Assembly (NCBI GenBank): GCA_002331485.1
Contig: DCYS01000003.1
Location: 139,161 to 203,160 of the forward strand
Reading direction: 5' to 3'
Source: Flavobacteriales bacterium UBA2104
Lineage (GTDB): Bacteria; Bacteroidota; Bacteroidia; Flavobacteriales_D; Crocinitomicaceae
Length of the DNA: 64,000 bases
This document shows, in pieces, positions 33,698 through 42,045 of the stretch; the stretch's first letter is position 1; each line of letters begins with the position of its first letter. Made by a program: the position numbers and the translations under genes. Below the pieces are notes generated by a model, which was not told where the DNA came from, ran no database searches, and saw only the letters and a program-made list of their open reading frames with translations.

Positions 33698-34471
33698 ATG
33701 AAAACAACATACTATTCTATATTATTACTCCTAGTTGCAGGACTATTCTTTTCCTGCGGCAATTCAAAAGATGGCATGAGCTCAAATGATAATACTAGTG
33801 AAGACGCTGAATTAATTAGTAAGAAACTATCCGACTTTTATGCTGAAGCTCCTGATTCTTCCTGGATACTTCGTGTTCAATTCGATAGCAAAGTTTATTT
33901 TGAAGATATTAATAAAGGACTTAAGTTCTCTGGTGACGTTGATGAGCTGCATGTGGCACAGGGAGCGGATGTCGTAGGAATCTCTGCTAAAAGTAATAGC
34001 CATATTCTTCGATTGAGCATTGATATTGTAGATTGCGGGAATAATGGAAAGAATGTGGATGTAATGCTGCGCAATAAAGATAAAAAAGACGGTACGAATT
34101 ACAGTAGCTGCGGATATTACAGAGGTAACCCAAAACTTCATGGAGTTTGGGCTGTTGAAGCGATCGATCAAAAAGCATTGAATGCAGATAAGTTTCCAAA
34201 AGACATCCCTCATTTCGAGATCAATTTAGAAACAAAGCATTTTGGAGGATTTGCTGGATGTAATCAAGTAAATGGACAGATGAAGTTTGAATATAATAAA
34301 ATGAACATTGCTCCTTTAGCGTCTACGAAGATGTATTGTGCTGATGTGTCAGATATAGAAAACAAGATCCTTAACATTCTTAGATCAGGTCCTGTAGTTT
34401 ATACATTGAAAAGTGGTAAGTTAATACTTGAAAATCCAAAAGGAAGTCTTACATTAAAAAGTGTTGATTAA
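33698..34471 (+). CDS. META-domain lipoprotein
   Basis: The 257-residue protein has a signal with lipobox LFFSCGNS (Cys at 20). A beta-rich middle (about 60-140) has a run with two Cys, DCGNNGKN and YSSCGYYRG. A C-terminal META (HslJ-like) domain follows (about 150-255) with the characteristic FGGFAGCNQVNGQMKF and APLASTKMYC. META proteins are envelope lipoproteins linked to motility or stress resistance; function here is not known. It lies 29 bp after ACMSD and 12 bp before the next gene, so the three may be one transcript. Confidence 0.85.
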   Translation: MKTTYYSILLLLVAGLFFSCGNSKDGMSSNDNTSEDAELISKKLSDFYAEAPDSSWILRVQFDSKVYFEDINKGLKFSGDVDELHVAQGADVVGISAKSNSHILRLSIDIVDCGNNGKNVDVMLRNKDKKDGTNYSSCGYYRGNPKLHGVWAVEAIDQKALNADKFPKDIPHFEINLETKHFGGFAGCNQVNGQMKFEYNKMNIAPLASTKMYCADVSDIENKILNILRSGPVVYTLKSGKLILENPKGSLTLKSVD

Positions 34472-34483
34472 ACTAAAGATACA

Positions 34484-35035
34484 ATGAGCGATAACACACC
34501 TTCTAAAAAAGTAGAAAAGAAAGACAACAAACCTGAACAGTCAACTCCGTTTTGGAAAAAGCACTTTTTAAAACTTTTTCTATTCGTTTTACTAATAGTC
34601 AGTGTTCTCTGGGGATGGATTGCCAATCATCAATTAAAGAAAGAGCATGCGGAAGAGATCACAACTCTAAAGGAAGATCACGAAGCGAAGATGTTTGATC
34701 TCAAAAAGCAGAAAACAAAAGAACAAGCCCAGGTTTTGGCTCTTGCTGTTCGCAGTGAAATGATCGACGAGAATATGGATCAGGTTAATCAATATTTCCT
34801 TCAGGTACTGAAACAACCTGGAATTGAAAAGATCATGTTAGTCAATCATAAAAGTGGAAAAGTTTTATTGAGCACCAATAAAAAAGACGAAAACACTAAA
34901 TACCAAAAGGAAGAATTGTTAAAAACAGCGGACATCAAACTCGTTGAAAATAAGGACTCTTTTGAAACTGCAACACCTATTATGGGGCTAAATAATCAGC
35001 TTGCAGTGCTAATAGTTGTTTCCTCGAATTCCTGA
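34484..35035 (+). CDS. Single-pass membrane protein with coiled coil and extracytoplasmic domain
   Basis: The 183-residue protein has a polar cytoplasmic N-terminus (1-25), one membrane helix (about 29-48, LKLFLFVLLIVSVLWGWI), a charged coiled coil (50-85), and a mixed alpha/beta C-terminal domain (90-183, including IEKIMLVNHKSGKVLLSTNKK). That domain resembles the small Cache-like sensor folds by eye but lacks any signalling domain. Residues 1-25 are too polar for a cleavable signal. It follows the META lipoprotein by 12 bp. No family is recognised. Confidence 0.7.
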   Translation: MSDNTPSKKVEKKDNKPEQSTPFWKKHFLKLFLFVLLIVSVLWGWIANHQLKKEHAEEITTLKEDHEAKMFDLKKQKTKEQAQVLALAVRSEMIDENMDQVNQYFLQVLKQPGIEKIMLVNHKSGKVLLSTNKKDENTKYQKEELLKTADIKLVENKDSFETATPIMGLNNQLAVLIVVSSNS

Positions 35036-35148
35036 TAGAAACACTTTAATCAGTATATACTAGCATTCACTCAGTAGAATAAACTGTTAAAGCATTTAAG
35101 ACTAAAAACGGAATCATTCTTGCTATCTTAATAATAAACTTAGGAATT

Positions 35149-35304
35149 ATGATAGTAAGAAAGAGATTCATTCCCCCCTGGGAAAAAGCAAACAAGTCAA
35201 AAGGAATGTCATTTGATGATGGTATCGTGCAACTTGGCGCCAATGGTGAGTTTATAAATGCAAAAGAGATAAAACAACCAATTAAATCACCAATTCAAAA
35301 ATAA
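35149..35304 (+). CDS. Possible 51-residue protein
   Basis: An ATG frame of 51 codons lies in the 290 bp gap between two larger genes on the same strand. The product begins MIVRKRFIPPWEKANKSKGM and ends with a basic, Pro-rich tail (EIKQPIKSPIQK). It has a plausible amino-acid composition, no membrane helix and no known motif. No promoter of the TAnnTTTG form was clearly seen before it. It is included because codon use resembles its neighbours and the gap otherwise holds nothing. Confidence 0.45.
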   Translation: MIVRKRFIPPWEKANKSKGMSFDDGIVQLGANGEFINAKEIKQPIKSPIQK

Positions 35305-35348
35305 TAGTCCTCTGATCAATAGTTTGTATGTTTGTTAAAACTATTGAT

Positions 35349-35825
35349 ATGAGATTTCTTCTTTTAGCCGCACTTATAGGTCTATTCGGTTGTAGTACTG
35401 AAATGGAGTTTCAACCTGCCTCTCCGGAGCAAATCAAGAAGACCATCAATACATCCCTTGATGATTGGCATCTGAACGCTGCCAATGCAAAATTCAAACC
35501 TTATTTTGATCTATTCTCTCCAAACGGAATTTATATTGGGACAGATCAAAAAGAGATCTGGACAGTTGAAGAATTCAAAACTTTTTCAAAACCATATTTT
35601 GACAAAGGAAAAGCTTGGTCATTTGAAGCCACTGACAGAAACATTTACATTTCACGAAGTAAACAGGTTGTTTGGTTTGATGAGTTATTATCAACCTGGA
35701 TGGGTACTTGCCGTGGTTCAGGGGTATTTCAGTATAACGATTCAAAGTGGGAGTTAGAGCATTATGTACTGTCTCTAACTGTACCAAATGAGAAAATGGA
35801 TAGTGTTATTCAAACAATTGAATAG
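35349..35825 (+). CDS. NTF2-like (SnoaL_3) lipoprotein
   Basis: I choose the ATG at 35349, which puts the signal peptide MRFLLLAALIGLFGCSTE directly at the N-terminus; an upstream ATG at 35328 is also in frame. The 158-residue protein has Cys at about residue 15 for lipidation. The mature part follows the NTF2-like cone fold: helix SLDDWHLNAANAKFKPYFDLFSPN, then strands YIGTDQKEIWTVEEFKTF, RNIYISRSKQVVWFDELL and ELEHYVLSL. This fold binds small hydrophobic ligands or acts as a scaffold. Its stop is three bases from the convergent DUF2207 gene. Confidence 0.8.
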   Translation: MRFLLLAALIGLFGCSTEMEFQPASPEQIKKTINTSLDDWHLNAANAKFKPYFDLFSPNGIYIGTDQKEIWTVEEFKTFSKPYFDKGKAWSFEATDRNIYISRSKQVVWFDELLSTWMGTCRGSGVFQYNDSKWELEHYVLSLTVPNEKMDSVIQTIE

Positions 35826-35828
35826 ATA

Positions 35829-37529
35829 CTACCAACCACCTCCTCCTCCACCTCCGGCACCACCACCAGAAAACCCTCCTCCTCCTGAGAAACCACCTCC
35901 AGCACTACCAGCTGATGAAGGAGGAACAGAAGCACTTGACGCAGTTGAAGCCAATACGCCTATAAAAGCCAATCGGTGGAATGAATATCCATCCATATAG
36001 TATGAGCTTGATCTATACTGATCTTCAAGTTCTTTCGCAGGGAATTGTTGTGCCCACTTATCCGCCATACCATAAGCAATAGCGTACGGAAGATTTTTCT
36101 CAAAATGATCAAAATTCATATCTGGTTTATTCACAGCATTAATTCTCAATTCATCTGCGTATTTGATATATCTTCTGTGTCCAAAAATATGATCGAGTAT
36201 TTTACGTCCTTCCTTGGTTGGCTGATAAAAGAGTTTTAGAAATATGATGTTCATCACAACGAATAACACACCACAGATAGGAATGATCCAGAATCTTCCT
36301 TCATAGAAATGATATCCAAAAAACATAGCAACTATGGTTGCAATCGGTATTATGTATTGAAGCGCTGCTAAATTCCGATTCTTTCTGTAGTAAACTCCTT
36401 TTTGGCGTTTCTCGATCTTATTGATCAAATAGTTGTTAGCTCTTTCAACTCTGGAGTTATACTTTTTATTGAGAACGATATATGACTTCAAGCCTATGAG
36501 TCGATCTAAAAAGCCGGCTTCCAGGTCTGAAAGTTTCTTTTTCCTTGTCTTTTTGTCTGTCAGACTGAAAATAAAACTATCTCCTTTCTTAGTAATCTTA
36601 ACATGCCCCTTGACAGCAAGTTGTAATAGTTGAGACGCAAAGAAATTATCATCTGCTTTACCTTCATTCAATAAATACGAGATCTCTGCAGGACTCCAAT
36701 CTTTTGGCGGATAAAACTGAGGAATGATCGTTCCTTCTTTTGGATCTACACCAAACCTGTACCATAAATAATAATTCAGAAGAAAGGTCAATATTAACCC
36801 TACACTTCCCAATATGATAAAAGTATAGTCCCTAAAAGTATATGTGAATTGAGTTAGAAAACTCGGCTCAACCATTGCATCATCAGAAAAAGATATACCA
36901 ATTGTTAAATTCTCCTGAGCGCTTAATTTATCAGACATGAATAACCGTTCACCTGTTCCAAGTGATCTTGATACGAAATCTTTGTTTGAAGAATTTCCGT
37001 ATGCTCCAGACCAACCATCAAACTCGATGATCTCAGCATTATTTGGGGTTTTTACCACCGCAGACAAAGTATCAATTACATAATCCCAATGATTGCCATT
37101 GACATTCCAGAGTAATTCAGCTACACCATCGTGCTCATAGATCGTTCGATCGAGCGTGTATTTCAAATTATACAAATGGTATCCATTGCGAATAAACTTC
37201 GATTTTGAACCAATATATATTCTTATCCCACCTTCAATATACTCAGTTCTAAATGGTTCTTCACCTCCATTTCTGGTTACCTCCAATACATTCAGTTCCT
37301 GACGTATTTCACCTTCAGGTAATTCAAAGTTTAGCGGAATATCTCTATATATTCCTCTTCTTATCGTTATACCTTTTGAATAAACTTTAATTCTCTCAGT
37401 GACTTGAACACTTCCATCTTCCTGAATATCGATCTCGCTGTGAAACTCTTTTATTCGCTCGAAATTAATTCCGTAGGAAAAAGCTGTATAAGAAAAGATG
37501 ATCAGTAATAGCGTTAATATAATTCGCAT
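35829..37529 (-). CDS. DUF2207 membrane protein
   Basis: The 566-residue protein has a signal peptide (1-18), an extracytoplasmic beta-rich domain (about 20-230, DUF2207: ERIKVYSKGITIRRGIYRDIPL), and a membrane helix around 233-253. A cytoplasmic segment begins with PKEGTIIPQFYPPKDWSPAEISYLL, two further helices lie near 385-425, and a very Gly-rich C-terminal tail follows (GGGFSGGGG... ending GGGGW). The tail is typical of DUF2207 proteins. The function is unknown. The next gene upstream is LemA, a standard neighbour, and the stop of lemA overlaps this start by one base. Confidence 0.88.
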   Translation of the reverse strand: MRIILTLLLIIFSYTAFSYGINFERIKEFHSEIDIQEDGSVQVTERIKVYSKGITIRRGIYRDIPLNFELPEGEIRQELNVLEVTRNGGEEPFRTEYIEGGIRIYIGSKSKFIRNGYHLYNLKYTLDRTIYEHDGVAELLWNVNGNHWDYVIDTLSAVVKTPNNAEIIEFDGWSGAYGNSSNKDFVSRSLGTGERLFMSDKLSAQENLTIGISFSDDAMVEPSFLTQFTYTFRDYTFIILGSVGLILTFLLNYYLWYRFGVDPKEGTIIPQFYPPKDWSPAEISYLLNEGKADDNFFASQLLQLAVKGHVKITKKGDSFIFSLTDKKTRKKKLSDLEAGFLDRLIGLKSYIVLNKKYNSRVERANNYLINKIEKRQKGVYYRKNRNLAALQYIIPIATIVAMFFGYHFYEGRFWIIPICGVLFVVMNIIFLKLFYQPTKEGRKILDHIFGHRRYIKYADELRINAVNKPDMNFDHFEKNLPYAIAYGMADKWAQQFPAKELEDQYRSSSYYMDGYSFHRLAFIGVLASTASSASVPPSSAGSAGGGFSGGGGFSGGGAGGGGGGGW

Positions 37530-38074
37530 TATTCGAATATTTTTTGAGGTTCTCTTTCGAAAGATTCAATTTCATAAAATGAACGTTCTCTAAAGCCAAA
37601 CATTTTCGCAACAATGACATTCGGGAAAACATCGATCTTCGTATTATAGTCGCGAATCGTTCCGTTAAGATATCGTCTGGACATAGCAAGTTCATCTTCA
37701 ACTTCAGACAGTTCTTTCATTAATTCCAAAAACTGTTTGTCAGACTTGAGTTCAGGGTAATTTTCATAATTCACACGAATGGATCTACTCACTAAATTCA
37801 ATCCTGCATCTTCTTTCTCTGTCTTGATCATATCGTCACCTTGTTCCTGTCGTAATTCCGTAACTCGCTGGAAAACTTCGGACTCATAATCACTGTATCC
37901 TTTAACGATCTCCACTAAACGAGGAATAAGGTCAAACCTTTTTTTGAGCATTATATCGATGCCACTCAACGCCTCATCGATAGATTCTCTTGCAGCTACC
38001 AACTGATTATAAACGATCCATAGGACAACTGAAAGTATTACGACTGCTACAACAATAGAAATGGAGATCCACAT
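37529..38074 (-). CDS. LemA-family membrane protein
   Basis: I choose the ATG at 38074 because it places the single membrane helix (WISISIVVAVVILSVVLWIVYNQL) at the N-terminus, as in known LemA proteins; a TTG at 38116 would add 14 residues. The body is the helical LemA domain: VAARESIDEALSGIDIMLKKRFDLIPRLVEIVKGY, then RSIRVNYENYPELKSDKQFLELM and a C-terminal NGTIRDYNTKIDVFPNVIVAKMFGF. LemA is a small helical membrane protein of unknown role, usually found with DUF2207. Translation is coupled to the DUF2207 gene by a one-base stop/start overlap. Confidence 0.92.
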   Translation of the reverse strand: MWISISIVVAVVILSVVLWIVYNQLVAARESIDEALSGIDIMLKKRFDLIPRLVEIVKGYSDYESEVFQRVTELRQEQGDDMIKTEKEDAGLNLVSRSIRVNYENYPELKSDKQFLELMKELSEVEDELAMSRRYLNGTIRDYNTKIDVFPNVIVAKMFGFRERSFYEIESFEREPQKIFE

Positions 38075-38151
38075 ACCTGCAAATTTAATTAATCTTTTTA
38101 GGAGAACTATGACCAATTTTCAGAATATATCCATCCATTTTGAGTGCTTCT

Positions 38152-38208
38152 TGTCATTTTGGCAGAATCCTGGAATTGGCATAATGCTTGACCTAGGTGA
38201 ATTGTCAA
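38152..38208 (+). promoter_or_regulatory. htpG upstream region with dyad and sigma-54-like element
   Basis: TGTCATTTTGGCAG (38152-38165) is an imperfect dyad (TGTCA/TGGCA). TTGGCATAATGCTTGA (38176-38191) resembles a -24/-12 promoter (TGGCA-N6-TTG), but the final GC of the consensus is GA. A second inverted repeat, TTGAC (38188-38192) / GTCAA (38204-38208), lies just before the gene. No TAnnTTTG box is present, unlike most genes in this window. Confidence 0.4.
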
Positions 38209-38227
38209 ATTAAAAATGTAAAAACTG

Positions 38228-40114
38228 ATGAAAACAGGTCATATTAACGTACAAACGGAGAATATTTTTCCGATCATTAAAAAGTTTCTGTATTCAGATC
38301 ATGAGATCTTTTTAAGAGAGTTGGTATCCAATGCAGTCGATGCTTCTCAAAAACTTAAAGTTCTTGCTAAGAATGGAGAGTACGACAAAGAGATTGGAGA
38401 TCTGAAGGTTGAAATACTATTAGATAAAGATGCAAAAACACTTACCATCCGCGACTACGGTATTGGTATGACAGCTGAGGAGATCGATAAGTACATCAAC
38501 CAGATCGCATTTTCCGGAGCAGAGGAATTCGTTCAGAAGTATAAGGAATCAGACAACAAAGAGTCGATCATTGGTCACTTCGGGCTCGGTTTCTATTCTG
38601 CATTTATGGTTGCAGACAATGTTGAGATCAAAACACTAGGAAGATACGATGATGCGCAAGCAGTACAATGGCAAAGTAATGGTACTACTGAGTACACAAT
38701 TAAAGAGATCGAAAAAGATCAGAGAGGTACAGACATCGTTCTTCATATTACTGAGGAATCAAAAGAATTTTTAGAAGAAGCAAGAATTCGAGGAATACTT
38801 GATAAATACTGTAAATTCTTACCTATCCCAGTTATTTTCGGAACAAAAACGATCCAGGAAGACGACCCATCTGGTGAAAAAGATGACGAAGGGAATGTAA
38901 AACAGGTGTCGAAAGAAGTTCCTGATCAAGTAAATAATACGAACCCAGCTTGGACGATCATGCCAAGTGAATTAAAAGAAGAGGATTACAAGGGATTCTA
39001 CAGAGAGTTGTATCCAATGACCTTCGAGGAGCCTTTATTCCACATTCACCTGAACGTTGATTATCCTTTTAACCTTACAGGAATTCTATACTTCCCTAAG
39101 ATCAAGGAAAATGTTGAGGTACAGCGTAATAAGATCCAACTTTATTCTAATCAGGTATTCATTACAGATAATGTTGAGGAGATCGTACCGGAATTCTTGA
39201 CTTTACTTCATGGAGTTATCGATTCACCTGATATTCCATTGAACGTATCGCGTTCATACTTACAGAGCGATGGGAATGTGAAGAAGATTTCTGCTCACAT
39301 TACAAAGAAAGTAGCAGATAAGTTAAAGCAGATGTTCAATCAGGATCGTGAGGACTTTGAAAGTAAATGGAATGATCTAAGAATCTTCTCTGAATATGGA
39401 ATGTTGTCTGATGATAAATTTGCAGATAGAGCAAAAGCGTTCCACCTTGTTAAATCTACTGAAGACAAGTTCTTTACAGTTGAAGAATTCAAGGAAAAGG
39501 TTAAGGATACTCAGACAGATAAAGATGGTAAAACTGTATTCTTATACACAAACGACAAAGAAGAACAGTACAGCTTCGTGAAAGCAGCGAAAGAGAGAGG
39601 TTACGAAGTTCTTGAATTACAAGGACCACTAATTCCTCATTGGGTTCAGAAGATGGAGACAACATTTGAAAACGTTAGTTTCGCAAGAGTTGATGCAGAT
39701 ACACTTGATAACTTGATCAAAAAGGATGAAGACATTCCTTCTAAATTAAGTGAAGAAGATCAGGAGAAGTTAAAGCCTGTATTCGAAGGTGTGGTCAATA
39801 AAGACAAGTTTAAGATCCAATTCGAAAGCATGTCTGAATCTGAAGCTCCGATTGTAGTCACACAGCCAGAGTTCATCCGAAGAATGCAAGAGCAACAGCA
39901 AATGGGAGGAGCTGGATTTATGGGAGCTTTCCCAGAAACATACAATCTAGTAGTGAATAGCAATCATGCTAAAATATCTGAAGTTCTGAACGCTAAAGAA
40001 GATGAGCAATCTCAAAAAGCAAAACAACTTACAGATCTAGCTATGTTATCACAAGGAATGTTAAAAGGTGAAGCTTTAACTGACTTTGTAAACAGAAGCA
40101 TAGAATTAATTTAA
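38228..40114 (+). CDS. htpG: Molecular chaperone HtpG (Hsp90)
   Basis: The 628-residue bacterial Hsp90 has the GHKL ATPase domain with E31 and N35 (RELVSNAVDAS), IRDYGIGMT (D-x-G-x-G) and GHFGLGFYSAFMV. The middle domain includes VQRNKIQLYSNQVFI and LNVSRSYLQSD, and the C-terminal dimerisation domain is complete. It folds client proteins in the cytoplasm under stress, in cooperation with the DnaK system. Its promoter is not of the usual housekeeping form, consistent with heat-shock control. The gene ends in a strong terminator, after which a DnaJ-type co-chaperone gene starts. Confidence 0.97.
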   Translation: MKTGHINVQTENIFPIIKKFLYSDHEIFLRELVSNAVDASQKLKVLAKNGEYDKEIGDLKVEILLDKDAKTLTIRDYGIGMTAEEIDKYINQIAFSGAEEFVQKYKESDNKESIIGHFGLGFYSAFMVADNVEIKTLGRYDDAQAVQWQSNGTTEYTIKEIEKDQRGTDIVLHITEESKEFLEEARIRGILDKYCKFLPIPVIFGTKTIQEDDPSGEKDDEGNVKQVSKEVPDQVNNTNPAWTIMPSELKEEDYKGFYRELYPMTFEEPLFHIHLNVDYPFNLTGILYFPKIKENVEVQRNKIQLYSNQVFITDNVEEIVPEFLTLLHGVIDSPDIPLNVSRSYLQSDGNVKKISAHITKKVADKLKQMFNQDREDFESKWNDLRIFSEYGMLSDDKFADRAKAFHLVKSTEDKFFTVEEFKEKVKDTQTDKDGKTVFLYTNDKEEQYSFVKAAKERGYEVLELQGPLIPHWVQKMETTFENVSFARVDADTLDNLIKKDEDIPSKLSEEDQEKLKPVFEGVVNKDKFKIQFESMSESEAPIVVTQPEFIRRMQEQQQMGGAGFMGAFPETYNLVVNSNHAKISEVLNAKEDEQSQKAKQLTDLAMLSQGMLKGEALTDFVNRSIELI

Positions 40115-40122
40115 TACTTTGA

Positions 40123-40150
40123 GGGCGGAGCAAGTCTCCGCCCTTTTTTT
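40123..40150 (+). terminator. Intrinsic terminator after htpG
   Basis: GGGCGGAG (40123-40130) and CTCCGCCC (40136-40143) form a perfect 8 bp stem with a 5 nt loop and a run of seven T (40144-40150). The next ATG is only seven bases further. Confidence 0.9.
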
Positions 40151-40156
40151 AAGCAT

Positions 40157-40954
40157 ATGAATGGAATTTTTAAATGGATCGGAGCAGGATTAGGGTTTTA
40201 CCTAACTGGATTCCGTATTTTTGGTGCAATACTCGGCTTCCTTTTTGGAGCCTTTATTGACAATTTTCAACGCGCAGCAAAATATGTGAATCAGCAAGGT
40301 GGCCAGGGAGGTCAAGGCGGCTACTCCTCTGCACAAGACATTTTCGAATTCTATCAACGTCAATCACAACGCTACGATTTCCCGACAATGTTGCTTGCGT
40401 TATCTGCTGCTGTCATGAAAGCAGATGACAAGATCAAAAAATCAGAATTAGAATTTGTAAAAGCATTTCTGCGCCAGCAATTCGGTCCGCAATTCAATCA
40501 ACGACACTTACAAACACTTAAGTCATTTATTGACCAGAAACAAGCACTCCCATTAGAGGAAATATGTACAGATATTCGAAGAAGAACTCAAACTGAAGTA
40601 AGGGTTCAACTCTTACATTATCTTTTCGGTATTGCGAAAGCTGATGGCAATGTCTCTCAAGTCGAAATGGATGTTTTAAAGAGAATTGCGAACCTGATGG
40701 GTGTTCCTCGTATGGATTTCACCAGTGTTCAGAATATGTTCCATAGGGATACTGAAAGTGATTATAAGATACTTGGGATTTCAAAAGATGCTTCAGACCA
40801 AGAAGTTAAGAAAGCCTACCGCAAAATGGCTGTACGTTACCACCCGGATAAAGTCTCTCAAATGGGTGAAGAATATCAAAAAGGTGCCAAAGAAAAATTT
40901 CAGCGTATTCAAGACGCTTACGAAAACATCAAGAAGGAAAGAAATATGTCATAG
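40157..40954 (+). CDS. TerB-DnaJ protein (DjlA-like co-chaperone)
   Basis: The 265-residue protein has an N-terminal Gly-rich membrane segment (about 7-35: WIGAGLGFYLTGFRIFGAILGFLFGAF), a linker with QGGQGGQGG, and a TerB-like helical domain (about 70-185, with the paired ADDKI at 89 and ADGNV at 162). A C-terminal J domain follows (about 200-262) with the HPD signature at 229-231 (YHPDK). This is the DjlA layout: a membrane-anchored J protein that stimulates DnaK. Its placement directly after htpG, with a terminator between, suggests co-regulation in envelope protein quality control. Confidence 0.9.
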   Translation: MNGIFKWIGAGLGFYLTGFRIFGAILGFLFGAFIDNFQRAAKYVNQQGGQGGQGGYSSAQDIFEFYQRQSQRYDFPTMLLALSAAVMKADDKIKKSELEFVKAFLRQQFGPQFNQRHLQTLKSFIDQKQALPLEEICTDIRRRTQTEVRVQLLHYLFGIAKADGNVSQVEMDVLKRIANLMGVPRMDFTSVQNMFHRDTESDYKILGISKDASDQEVKKAYRKMAVRYHPDKVSQMGEEYQKGAKEKFQRIQDAYENIKKERNMS

Positions 40955-41010
40955 ATACCTTTTTTGTTTTTAGTAATTTTCTGCGTTTCTTTGTGTTCAA
41001 AGCACATGAA

Positions 41011-41619
41011 ATGACAAATCGACTTTTGTACACCCTCTTTGCTCTCATTTTTTTAATGAGTGTTTCTTTTTCATCGAAAGCTCAGATGTACACTAGAAAC
41101 CCTTTTCAGGTTTCATATTTTCAACCACATTTTGGAATAAATGCTGAGACCTACTTTAACGGTTCAGACATCCTCTTCAGCTTTGGACTGGGGCTTGAAG
41201 AAACCGGCTATGATTTCAGTGCATCTTTTAATATTGGCTTTAGACCTTATTTAAAGAAAGTACGCTTTCAGGATGAACAGAATGAAAATCTCTATTATCA
41301 ATATAGAGAGCGTATAACGTTATTTTCTATAGATCTTGAAAAGCGGTTTTATTTCCTGGAGTATTCTAAAGGTGATAACATAAATCGTGTCGGAGCTTAT
41401 GCTAAAGGTAAGTTCGGTTATTTATACGCAAATTACAGAGGTTTATCTGAAAGTTTAAACCAACGCTTTCTGATCGCGCCAGGAGCAGGAGCTTCCTGGG
41501 AGTTCAAAAACGCAAGACTTTCACTTGGATATCTTTTTCTTGACGATGGAAGCGAGAGATCTTCAAATATGATCGACTTTACGATAAGTTTATTTTTTAA
41601 TAAAAACAGAGAAGAATAA
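41011..41619 (+). CDS. Exported beta-rich protein, probably a small outer-membrane barrel
   Basis: The ATG at 41011 is preferred over the GTG at 40993 because it starts a clean signal peptide (MTNRLLYTLFALIFLMSVSFSSKAQ). The mature part has alternating strands rich in Tyr, Phe and Gly (FGINAETYFNGSDILFSFGLGLEE, YDFSASFNIGFRPYL, FGYLYANYRGLSE) and ends MIDFTISLFFNKNREE. No family is recognised. It is followed with a one-base stop/start overlap by a lipoprotein gene, so the two are co-translated and may form an outer-membrane pair. Confidence 0.7.
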   Translation: MTNRLLYTLFALIFLMSVSFSSKAQMYTRNPFQVSYFQPHFGINAETYFNGSDILFSFGLGLEETGYDFSASFNIGFRPYLKKVRFQDEQNENLYYQYRERITLFSIDLEKRFYFLEYSKGDNINRVGAYAKGKFGYLYANYRGLSESLNQRFLIAPGAGASWEFKNARLSLGYLFLDDGSERSSNMIDFTISLFFNKNREE

Positions 41620-42044
41620 TGAAATCGATCTTACATACAACTTTGATCCTATCAGTAACATTCATTTTGAGTGGATGTTTTAAAGATAACGATGGTGAAG
41701 GAGAATGTAATCCTAACGCAGTATGTTATACACAACCTCCAGAAACTCTATATGTTACTCTTCATCTTTCTGACTCACCCGATGGTTCTCCAGTTAAAGT
41801 TAGATTATATGTTGGTGATGTTGATGACGGTCAGCTTTTTGATAGCTTTACAACTACTTTATCGGAGGAAACTTATCTTCTACCCGTAAATACAGATTAT
41901 TCAGCCGAAGCTGAATATAGTGATGGAGAAATTACCATTATCGCAGTTGATGGAGATCGCTTGAATCGTAAATCATTCGAGAACTGTGATGTAACATGTT
42001 ACGATTACGATCACGGTATCACTCTTGACCTAGAACTTGAATAA
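41619..42044 (+). CDS. Small lipoprotein of unknown function
   Basis: The 141-residue protein starts with a lipoprotein signal (FILSGCFKDN, Cys at 20). Close after it is an acidic stretch with two further Cys (GEGECNPNAVCYTQPP), and near the C-terminus another pair (ENCDVTCYDYDH), so disulfides in the periplasm are likely. The middle is beta-rich (LYVTLHLSDSPDGSPVKVRLYVGD). No family recognised. Its start overlaps the stop of the barrel-like gene and its stop lies one base before the convergent bshC stop. Confidence 0.7.
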   Translation: MKSILHTTLILSVTFILSGCFKDNDGEGECNPNAVCYTQPPETLYVTLHLSDSPDGSPVKVRLYVGDVDDGQLFDSFTTTLSEETYLLPVNTDYSAEAEYSDGEITIIAVDGDRLNRKSFENCDVTCYDYDHGITLDLELE

Positions 42045-42045
42045 A

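Noticed and set aside
35788..36000. Plus-strand frame with a long proline run
   Set aside because: It is the complement of the Gly-rich DUF2207 tail; GGN repeats read in reverse as CCN. No independent coding signal.
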